The notes under the pieces: model-generated | Told to the model about the DNA's origin: nothing | Seen by the model: only the letters and a program-made list of their open reading frames with translations | The model's database searches: none | Source of the DNA: Undaria pinnatifida | Lineage: Eukaryota; Sar; Phaeophyceae; Laminariales; Alariaceae | Direction: 5' to 3' | NCBI GenBank assembly: GCA_012845835.1 | Contig: JABAKD010000004.1 | Location: 8,824,232 to 8,888,231 of the forward strand | DNA: 64,000 nucleotides | In this document: positions 32,301 to 42,900 of the stretch, piece by piece | Numbering within the stretch: position 1 is the stretch's first letter | Layout of the letters: each line of letters opens with the position of its first letter | Position numbers and translations under genes: made by a program

Positions 32301-35300
32301 TTTATTATTTTTTTGATACCTAGAGGTCGTGTTTTTTTCATTAGGCTGGACACTTACTTGCAATTTATTCACGTAATCATTTTTGTTTTTTTGCGTGAGG
32401 AAATTGAGCTGCCATACAGCAGTAATATGTGCTTGTTCATCGGAACACTGCAACTTTCAATATACTCAAAAATCAGTCTTTTTTTGCGTGAGGTATTATA
32501 TATTTATGGAGCCCTCCTCAAGTGGGTGATAACGAGGGCTCAAAACACAAAAAAAATAGCGTTTGGTGCGTCTTTACCGTACCGCTCTAGTAGATGACGG
32601 GTAGAGCAATTCACAAGCAGGTCTCCTCAAAAAACGAGGCATCGGCAGTATGAAGAAAGCGGACAACATACTGAAAGAAACATTTGGCAGAAGAAGTTGA
32701 TAATTGCAGAGACACGTGCAAGAACGTAGATGTGCTCCGTTTTTCTTTTCTGAGGCTCCTGACCACTGCATGTGCTTCACCCTGTACTAACTTTTCAAGT
32801 AAAATATTTTCGGACAAAAAGGAAATTGCGACCCCTGGATGAAAAAGTTCATCCCATGACCTGCGCCTAAGTGAAAAAAAAAAGGACAACAAAAAAATGT
32901 CGTAAAATAGTAAAAAAAACAAACTGCCGACATCCTTCAGTACTGCTGGGACCCTTTTTTTTTTGGGGGGGGGGGACCAATTTACTTGAAGTTAGTATAG
33001 GTATCCTCGGGATTATAGGGCTCTAAAGGAGGGGGTTAAGGGGTTAACGAGCCCCAGCGTTCAGAAAAAAAAATCGTCGAATTTAACAAGTAAGAAGTGC
33101 TACCTGCCACTGTAGCGTGCGCTTGCAGGGAGATACGTGCTGCGACATATAGGCAGCACTTCGTTTTGGCTGAAGACCTTGGCATTCGGAAGGGGGCGAG
33201 GGGGGGGGGGGGGGGGGGGGGGGGGTCCCCCTTTGTTTACCGCCAGGTTTCCGCTACTCGCACTCTGAGTGACTCTGTGCCTCACACCGACAAGCAGACT
33301 TTACGGCGAATTTGCTTGCTTGGCGCAAAAAGTTAGATAATCATGCCGTTTAGAGCATTCATATCGCGAAACAAGCGAACAACAAAACGGCACGAAAGCT
33401 AAGGCCGCGAAATTAGATAGGCATTCCACGTTTATAGAATTCACATCGCAAAAAAAAACAAGCAACAAAACGGCGCGAAAGCGAAGGCCGCGAAGGGAGC
33501 GGGGTAATCACTCGAGCGAGTGACGCCAAGCGCCACTCTCCAAAAAAATGAAAGGGCGCCAAAATGTGACCCCCCACTACCGTAGCCTTGGTCTGGAAGG
33601 TGCTCCTTAACGCCTTCTCTCTACTGGAAACCCTTCTTTGAGACAAATTTACTTGAAGTCAGTATAAGGAGAGATTTTGGGGCTCTAAGACCGGTGACGA
33701 TGGAAGGCCAAAAAATTGAAACTCCCGAAGATCCCAGCCAAACGTTTTTGCCTCTGGACGGTCGCCTATGGGCCCAATTTTGGTAGAGTTGTTTTTAAAA
33801 ACTTTCCAGAATTCCGGGAAAAAACGATTTGCCGCGGCGATCTTTGCCAACATCTGCTTGAGAAGATATCAAGCAGATCTTGGATTAGACGCGGCGTGAT
33901 TTCGTGTTTTCCACACACTTCGTTCGACGCAATCAACGACAGCGTCGTGAACTCTGAACGTGGCGAGCTCGTTAGGGGCCCCGGCCACCCCTTGGTGTAC
34001 AGCGCTCATTCTACGGCCGGCGATTTGCGGCGGGCGCCGATTATTAATAGTCTTCTGTTAAAAACACATTTGGCGGCTGGTGTGTAGAAAACTGAGACAA
34101 ACACTCTCTATCGTCTCCCAACGGGTGAAAAACATAATTTTGAAAGGATTTGACGGAAGACCACAGGACAACACCAGCAACCTCTCACGCCCCAGGGCAT
34201 GGATCGAGATGAACTCTTCAGCGCTGTCACCTACACTCATGTGCCCTTCTCCGGAGCTAAGAGTAATAACCATTGGTTGTCTCTATCTCGAGACCGAAGG
34301 TCAATCGTGTTCGTAGGACAATGTAGATCAGGGCTTGATGAAAAATAGACAAATTGACCTGTTGGACCGCATGACCAAAGAGTAAAGAGCCAGAAAAATA
34401 TATATTTTAATCGCTTTCCCCCCATAGCGACGTTACCCGGAATCTTTCAGCAAATAACCCCCAATTTTTTTTTTTTTTTTTTTTGGCCCAACTATCGGCT
34501 TTCCATTAGCATCGGTCTTAAGGGGTTATGACCCAAAATCGTCTGAATGTCGTTTCTTGCTTTTTCAGATTGGCTGCCTTATATACCTACAGTAGGTCAC
34601 GGGGTGTGATTTCCGGATGTGGGCCTCATCTGTGTCCAACACAGACACCTTATTTGCTCAAAGAGATTCGCGCTTCAGGGAAAAAAAAAAAAAAACGAAA
34701 ACGGTGCGTGTTTGCTGTGGAATGTTTCGGGAACTTTAGGAGGGGAATTGCTATTAATACGTAAATCAGTGTAGAAGGCACGCTTTCCAGGCCACAAAAT
34801 CAAGGCTGAGGCGCGGTAGTAATCTATTTCTTACCACAGAAAGTGGTGTAACTAAAGAGATCCCACGAGCGGAGGACAAGTGGAAGTCTCTTCGAGAAGC
34901 GCTGAGCGCGGGTAGAAGCGATGCACAAGGGCTTTTCTACATAAGGGGTAGGCATTTCGTTCAGGGGTCCTGGTATTCACTAAATTATTGTTACCTGGTA
35001 TGTATGTGTGTCTCCCGCTAGTTGCAGGGGTTTCCAATCTGTCCGCCTTTGCATTGCTCAAACCGTTGTCAGCTCTTCTCTTCCGCCGTCTAGGGCTTGA
35101 CAGCCTGGACAGGGACGGACGGGTCGAGAGACATATACCAAGAAACGCATGGACTGCTATAAACATATTACTAAGAAACCCAGGAAACAGCTTTGATGGT
35201 CGAAGTTGGTGCAGAACGCTCGCGTCCTTAAATAAGGAACCCAGCCCGGGGCGGTCCTCGCGATTCTTCTTGTATGAGGCGTCCTGTTCTGCATCATTCC

Positions 35301-38300
35301 GACGTTTCAGGTTTGATAGCCTGGACAGGGACGGCTCGGGAGAGATAGACTGCTCGGAGTTATCCCATCCACTCCTTTCCACCGGCATCGCGCGGAGTGC
35401 GGTCGAAGTGGAGAAATTGGTGAGCATAGCTGTAACCTCCAGTAGTTCTTACAACTTAGTAGGATCGAATTTTCGGGGAATTTTATGCTCCCGGACATGT
35501 TGCCCAAGGAGCGCGGTGGAAGTGGAACAAGTCGGTGAGCACATAGTTTCGAAACTCAGCAGTTCTTACAACTCGGTAGGATGTAGCTTTCCGGGAATTT
35601 TATTCTTCCTGAGACGTTTGATCAGGGAGAGTGCGCCGGAAGCGGAACAAGTTGGTGAGCACAGCTGAAAAAATTCCAGCAGTGCTTACAACTCAGCAGG
35701 AGGATAGAAAATTCTGGGATTTTTATTTGTCCCCCTCTAACATTTGGACGATGGAGCTCCTCAGGTGACGTGCTCCTCAGGTGACGTGCCAAGGTTGGAA
35801 AATACTATTGGTTCATCTATATCTAGACCAGCACTAACGCGTGCTACGATAGATAAAGGTATCATATTTTTCGGGAAAAAAAAAAATAATCTCGCTCCTT
35901 AGCCCGAAATCGTCGGAATTTTTTCGCTCTTTTTTTGCGAAAAACATTTGTTTCTATATCGAGTTCGCTAATTGATTCTCACCGACCTCGTAGAAGGGAT
36001 CTCCGGGGCTATTCCTCCCGCCACCCGGACCTCAGCACCTCTCAGAGGCACACTTGTACCGTAACCCTTAACAATAACGCCTCTCCAGCGCGCACGCGCG
36101 AAACGAGCAAATATGACGTCGGTGAGAGTCGAAACTCACGTGAAAACTCGAAAACACATCCTTTGTTCTGGGTATACAGCACTACCCACGGCGCGCTACT
36201 TAGTCATTTTTGGTATATATATATGTGTATATATACCTGGGGCACGGGTTTCGTTCACCCGGAATAGCGCTTTCAGTTCTCTTAAAAAAAAAAAACTGCG
36301 GCGCTCCTCGGGTGCGGGAGAGGCCCTGGAGAGCAAAAAACAAAAATGGTGGTCCACTGGCGCCGTGAGCTTGCCTGACAATCTGAGGATCCGCGCGGAT
36401 CTTTGAGGGCCCGCCCACCTGCCCGGCAGGCTGTTCGCGTTTTGCGCGTTAGGAAGCATGATAGTGCTTCCTTCCTGGCGGGATCGAGGTGCGGGGGCGT
36501 AGACCCAACCAACCCCTAACCCTAACCCGTTACCCTGACCCTGACCCTGACCCTGACCCTGGCCCTGACCCTGACCCTGACCCTGACCCTGACCCTGACC
36601 CTGACCCTGACCCTGACCCTAACCCTGACCCTGACCCTGACCCTGACCCTGACCCTGACCCTGACCCTGACCCTGACCCCGACCCTGACCCCGACCCTGA
36701 CCCTGACCCTGACCCTGACCCTGACCCTAACCCTGACCCTGACCCTGACCCTGACCCTGACCCTGACCCTGACCCTGACCCTGACCCTGACCCTGACCCT
36801 GACCCTGACCCTGACCCTGACCCTGACCCTGACCCTGACCCTGACCCTGACCCTGACCCCAACTTCGGACCCGAAACGGGCGAGAAACAGGGGGGCGAGA
36901 AAACGCGGTGACTGCGCCGCTTTTCGATTATTTTTGTTTTGTTTTGTTTTGTTTTTGTTTTGTTTTATTTTGTTTGTTATTTCGATCTGCGCATCACCAC
37001 GCATATATATAGCCTTCGTCCAACGAGAGAGCGTAAAAAACTGCCCTCCGAGATCCCCGCGGTCACAATGAACTGTTAGGTCTGCTGCCAGCCGTAGCAC
37101 GGGGCCGGTATTTCCCCGGCCAAGGGATCGAGTCATCTCACGCTGGGTTGGGGCGGCGCAGCAGATTCTAGGATTTTTCTGAGCTCTTATGAACATGAAG
37201 GGGAGCTCAACATCTCGCCCCCCGCCCGAAAAGCTGACTTCGAATGGAACAGTCGTTTTGCTCGCGCAGACCCCGACCAACAGTTTTCTCTCTGCGCAAG
37301 AGCTCTATGAGCAAGCCTTATAGTCTTTTTAGAAAAGTTGTCGCTGCTACCCGGGACCGTCCCACGCTTTCGGCTTTGGCGAGCTCTCAAAAGCCATGTT
37401 AGAAACGTTTTGCCCCCCCCCCCCAAAAAAAAAAAAGTGCACACCCCCCCCCCGGGGTAGGTGGTGGCCGCAGACGGCGAAACAGGACGGGGACAGGGTA
37501 AGCAAACAGTTTTCTACGACGTAGTACACGGGAGAAGCGTAATGAGCGCCCAAATGCTGGAGGTGTCTCTGTTTGGAGTAGGAACGGTGCTCCGTCTCGA
37601 AAGGGATGCGTAATCAATGGTCAAATGACTAAGGCAAGCAACAAGTGAGTACCCCACCCCCCTCCCCTCCCCCCCCCCCCCCCCCCAATTCGTGGGATGC
37701 CTCTGGGGTGCAGAGCTAACAACGCTTGCTATGGCGGCCCACGGCCACGCCAAGGAGGGGGTGCCGCCCTTGTTCGCTGCCGGGTTACTATTTCAAATAC
37801 GTCACCAACGCCTGATACGATAGAGGTAGCAGTACTTTTCGCCTAAATAAAGACGTGTGCTACGATACGTTTTTTCGTCCCCGAGGAGGCTCCTCGATTC
37901 GGGAGCTTAAAGAGACCTCTCCCTCAAAACTGATTTGGAAAAGAAACGAAAAACTGCTACCGGCTGAAATAAAATCCTAAGGTGGACTAACAATAGTCTA
38001 GGTACACAACGATAATCATGCCATGCCAAAAAAAAAGAAGAAAAAATGGCGTTTTTTTTCCGACGATTTTTGGGTTAAGGAGCCCCGTCATTCAGAAGCC
38101 ATTTCGCCAAAAAAAGGTACACCTCTACCGTGGCATTCATGAGTCGGTTTTCTTTTTTTTGCTGAATGACCATGCTCGTTAACCCAAAAAATCGTCATTC
38201 AGAAGCCATTTCGCCAAAAAAAAGGTATACCTCTACCGTGGCATTTATGAGTCGTTTTTTTTTTGCTGAATGACCGTGCTCGTTAACCCAAAAAATCGTC

Positions 38301-39888
38301 ATTCAGAAGGCATTTCGCCAAAAAAAGGTATACCTCTACCGTGGCATTCATGAGTCGGTTTTTTTTTTTTGCTGAATGACCGTGCTCGTTGACCCAAAAC
38401 CGTCATTCAGAAGCCATTTCGCCAAAAAAAGGTATACCTCTACCGTGGCATTCATGAGTCAACCTTTTTTTTTTTCTGAATGACCGTGCTCGTTAACCCA
38501 AAAAAGCGTCATTCAGAAGTCATTTCGCCAAAAAAAACTATACCCCTACCGTGGCATTCATGAGTCGGTTTTCTTTTTACTGAATAACCGTGCTCGTTAA
38601 CCCAAAATCGTCATTCAGAAGCCATTTCGCCAAAAAAAGGTATACCTCTACCGTAGCATTCATGAGTCGGTTTTCTTTTTGCTGAATGACCGTGCTCGTT
38701 AACCCAAAATCGTCATTCAGAAGCCATTTCGCCAAAAAAAGGTATACCTCTACCGTGGCACTCATGAGTCGGTTTTCTTTTTGCTGAATGACCGTGCTCG
38801 TTAACCCAAAATCGTCATTCAGAAGCCATTTCGCCAAAAAAAGGTATACCTCTACCGTAGCATTCATGAGTCGTTTTTTTTTGCTGAATAACCGTGCTCG
38901 TTAACCCAAAATCGTCATTCAGAAGCCATTTCGCCAAAAAAAGGTATACCTCTACCGTGGCATTCATGAGTCGAACTTTTTTTTTTCTGAATGACCGTGC
39001 TCGTTCACCCAAAAAATCGTTGGAATTAGGCCATATTGATTCGATTTTTTTTCGGCATGATTCTCATTGTGTACACCTAGCTCTAGGTCACTTGGAAGTT
39101 TTTCATCCGGTATAATAATAGCAGTCGTTTCGTTTCTAGCTCCAAAAAGAAACCAGTTTTTGGAGAGATCTCTTAAGTTCTCGAATTGAGGAACCCTCCA
39201 AAAATAAGAAGAAGAAGAAAAAGTGGCGTACCTCTATCGTAGGGTGGGTAGAAAAAGAAAAAAAGAAAAATGACAAACAAAACACGTCGGCCGATTTGTT
39301 TGGAGTCGTGCTCAGCGCAGCTAGCACATTCCGTTGCGGACTTGATATCGCAAACTATTGAGCAGTGGCACGCGAAAGATTAGCACCGAAAAAGGAGCAG
39401 GGGGGTGGGTGGGTATTTTGTCATCTTCGGGAGTGCATGTTAAGAGGAGTGGTCTCCGGGACTCCGGTACTTTAATATATATATATTTATATTTCTTTTT
39501 TCTGTCTTATTGGCTTCTCCTCCGCCTGATGGCCCCTCGTCGAGTACCGAGAGCAATCTCCCCGTGAGCCACCCTACGCCAGGCATACAGATAGTCGATT
39601 ATGCTAATCCCCCCCCCCCCCCCCCCCCGGGTTTTCAAGACCGTCGATACTCTGCTCAAACGCGATGGAGCGCAAATCTTTCTCCGACGGATGTTTCGAT
39701 TTTTTTTTTTCCTTTTTTTTTTTTTGGAAAGGTGAGGGAGGTGGACAGAGACGGCTCGGGCGAAATTGGGTTTAACGAGTTTCTGGCGATTCTGCAGCCT
39801 AACAGGAAGGACGCCGTGAAAGGTACTATCGCCAAGGTTATCGCTCTTCAAGAAGTAAAGAAGGTAGGGGCTTGTTGTTGTTGTTAAT

Positions 39889-39942
<54 letters not shown>

Positions 39943-42900
39943 GGTGTTGGTGTTTTTGTTGTTGTTGTTGTTGCTGTTGTTGTTGTTGTTGCTGTTGCTG
40001 TTGCTGTTGTTGTTGTTGCCACAAGCACAAGACACAGCGCCGCTGTGGACACACATCGATAGAAGGAGGAGTAGCACCATTTCTTGTTCTTCCGAACAAA
40101 AGAAAAAAAAAATGAAAATGACGGGGGGCACTTCTCAACCCAGTATCGTCCGAATTTCGTTCTCTTTTTTATGCAACAATTTGCTTGAACACCTACTTGT
40201 AGCAGCCCAAAGGGAATTGTTCATCAAAGGCATACATGAACTTATTTTTTTGCCCAAAATCCGCCTTTGCCTCGAAAGGGATGTTACAGAGCTCCTCAAT
40301 TGGTGTACCTCCATCCTACCATGGACCAAACATTCGGGGGGTCACGTTTGGGGTATACCTTTTTTTGGCGATATGAATCCGCACTAGTTGAATGGTCTAT
40401 CGTCAAAGAGCTGCGCTGCGCCAAAAGTAACGCCCCAAAAGTATTTTCGTCAGGGAGGTGTTAAGTAACTCGTGCTTGTGGCTTGAATACCGGGGGGGAA
40501 ATGAGGGGGGTTGCCCCGATTCCCATAGCCGAGGTAATGATGCTGGTTGTTCGGCAACATGAAGATGCTTGTTTGATTGCTTGGTTCTTGTGCTGTTTAC
40601 CACCAAAGAAAGCGGAGGAGGTTATTAGAGGTCGGGAACCGAACCAAGAATATGATGGCTTTTGTTGCTAGGTAGGGAGAATTTCGTAGGCGGCTCAGCT
40701 CACATTCTGTGGCTGAAGAATTGGCACTGATCGCATCAGCATGGCAGTGCTGGTTGATCGCGTCAGTGGCGCTGGACCAAGTGGGTACAGCACGGGACGG
40801 CGCCGGCAGGCTGTGGTAGCACACGCGGGCAGGCAGCGTGATGTTGTCTATAGCTGGCCAGCAGCTGCTGGACCAGGTATTACGTGATGTAAAAAAAAAT
40901 GTGTGATTTTCAAACGCAACAAGTAACTACCAGGTGCCCGCGTCTCACAAAATATTCCAAATAGGCCCACGGGAGCAACATGGAGGCCGTGGTCGCGGTG
41001 GAGAGGCGGTCTTTGCTCATGAAGGAAATCTTGGACGAGGCGACCGTACGGGATGCCGCCATCGACGACGGGGCCATCAAACGGTGTGACTGAAAAAACA
41101 GAGCGGGACGCAGCACGGAGGCTAATATATTTCGAGGGTGCTGCTTTTGTTGAGTGTTTTATTATTTTTTTTTTCATTCTATGAGTTTTATTCTAAAAAT
41201 ACGTGCGCTGCGATTCCGGCAAAAAAGGGGGGTGCATGTACTTCATGTGTTTTTGCAAGCTGTGCGTGATTGTTCAATTTTGCCGTGCGTGCCATGGTCG
41301 AGGGCTGAGGTATAAGAATCACGTTGTGGCCAGAATTCATTGGACTGAGGACACGCTAACGATAGGGGGTGACATACACCATCATTTTTTTTCTGGTAAT
41401 ACAACTCCTCAGTTTGGGAACTTAAGGAATCTCTCCCAAAAGCTTGATTTTTTGGAGAAAAAACAATAGAACTGCTACCCTCGGACAAAGAAATATCCCG
41501 TGGCCATATAGGTACACGACGATAAAATCATGCCAAAAAAATGGCGTATTTCCGACGGTTTTGGGATTAAGAAGCCGCGTCATTCAGAAACCGTTTTCGC
41601 CAGAAAGAGGTATACCTTAATACCTTAATACAATTTACGAAAATTCCGGGTTAAGGAGCCCCGTGATTCAGAATCCGTTTTCGCCAGAAAGAGGTATACC
41701 TTAATATGGCGCATTTACGACGATTTTGGGGTAAGGAGCCCCGTGATTCAGAAAACGTTTTCGCCAGAAAGAGGTATACCTTAATATGGCGTATTTACGA
41801 CGATTTTGGGGTAAGGAGCCTCGTCATTCAGAAAACGTTTCAGACGAAAAGGGCTACTTCTATCTTACCCTCAGCTGGCCAAAAATGGTGAAAAATGACA
41901 AAAAAATGACGTGTGCTATACGCTAAGAGGGGCGCCAGTTTTTATTTAATTTTATTTATTCATTTTTTTCTGGGGCTCCCAATTTTTTTTCGTAAAGCTG
42001 AAAAGGGGAGCAATCCGATACACAACGGACACGCGACCCATCTTGGGGAACAAATAAACAAAAAGAAAACGAAAAAACGCATATTTGTTTTCGGAAAACG
42101 ATAATGACGGTTCGGTTCCGTCGATTTGGGGTTAAGACGAGCCCCCACCATTTTCCTTAAAAAAACAAAACCAAAAAAACACCCAGAAAACGTGCTACCT
42201 CTATCGATAGAACGCCTCCATGCGTTTTCAAATTCATGTTCTTGCGTACCTAGGCCATGGGGAAATTGTTGGTCGGGTTACGCTTTAAAGGTTTTCCGAA
42301 AAAAGCAGAGGCGTTATTGTGTTGTGTAATTCCCCTGGGAGCCTATCGAGGCGAAATATATGGGATACACCTGGACATAACAGGGTTTCACATGCCTTTG
42401 AAGGTATGTGCGTATAGGAAAAAGGGGATGATGCTATTTGCCTCGCGGAATTGCACGCTATTCAGTTCGTCCGTGGCGTGTGTGGAACCAATACAAGAGC
42501 TTATCTAGTACAAGTGAGTGCCCATCGTGGAACCTGCCAAGTAGAGAGACCTGCAAAGGGTGGCCTGTGTCTGTACCAGCCCCTTAATCATACTATATTC
42601 TTAATCTTATTATATTTGTGTGTAGGTGGGGGGGGGGAGTTGAGAGCTTCTCAAGCGAGGAGGTTCAGAGAGCTAGCTACAGGTCCCCCCCCCCCCCCCC
42701 CCCCCCTTCAACCGTACGAGCCTGCTTCTTCCCGTCTGACAAAACGTGAGATAGCTCTTGTTTTGTTAGACATGCTGTCGACGGTTACAAAGGAAACCCC
42801 CATGGCTTCGAAACCAGGAAGGCGTTACAGCAGGGATCGCCCAGTAAAAGGCGGTGTGGTGTGCGAGAGCAACAGCACCGCCTTATAGAGGAAAGCCGCA

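Larger units (their letters stand above)
30919..35310 (+). other. EF-hand gene intron 2
   Basis: Contains MITEs with internal tandem units (31365-31870; 32181-32585), a 26-base G run (33200-33225), a repeated GCGAAAGC..GGCCGCGAA segment (33360-33500) and a decayed EF-hand-like copy near 35086-35140. No intact extra exon recognised; open frames at 33716-34087 and 34080-34316 show no domain. Confidence 0.5.
35420..39731 (+). other. EF-hand gene intron 3
   Basis: Holds the remainder of the triplicated segment, a truncated MITE (35834-35930), the telomere-like block (36511-36858), a (TTTTG)n tract (36930-36985), a repeat shared with 49227-49300 and 49490-49530 (37550-37690, ending in an 18-base C run) and a MITE with a 9-unit array (37853-39243). 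No further exon recognised. Confidence 0.5.

Noticed and set aside
36522-37280. Long frames in the (CCCTGA)n block (Asp-Pro, Gly-Ser, Val-Arg dipeptides)
   Set aside because: A six-base period leaves all frames open; no gene.
38577-38867. Minus-strand periodic peptide gene (34-residue repeats)
   Set aside because: Produced by the 102-bp transposon-end array; no start or regulatory context and identical logic in noncoding copies elsewhere.
42720-42888. Additional EF-hand gene exon (RLTKREIALVLLDML)
   Set aside because: Starts in a C run with no usable AG acceptor giving the required phase, and AAGG|AAAC is not a donor; exons 40965-41083 and 43584-43716 already join in phase without it.
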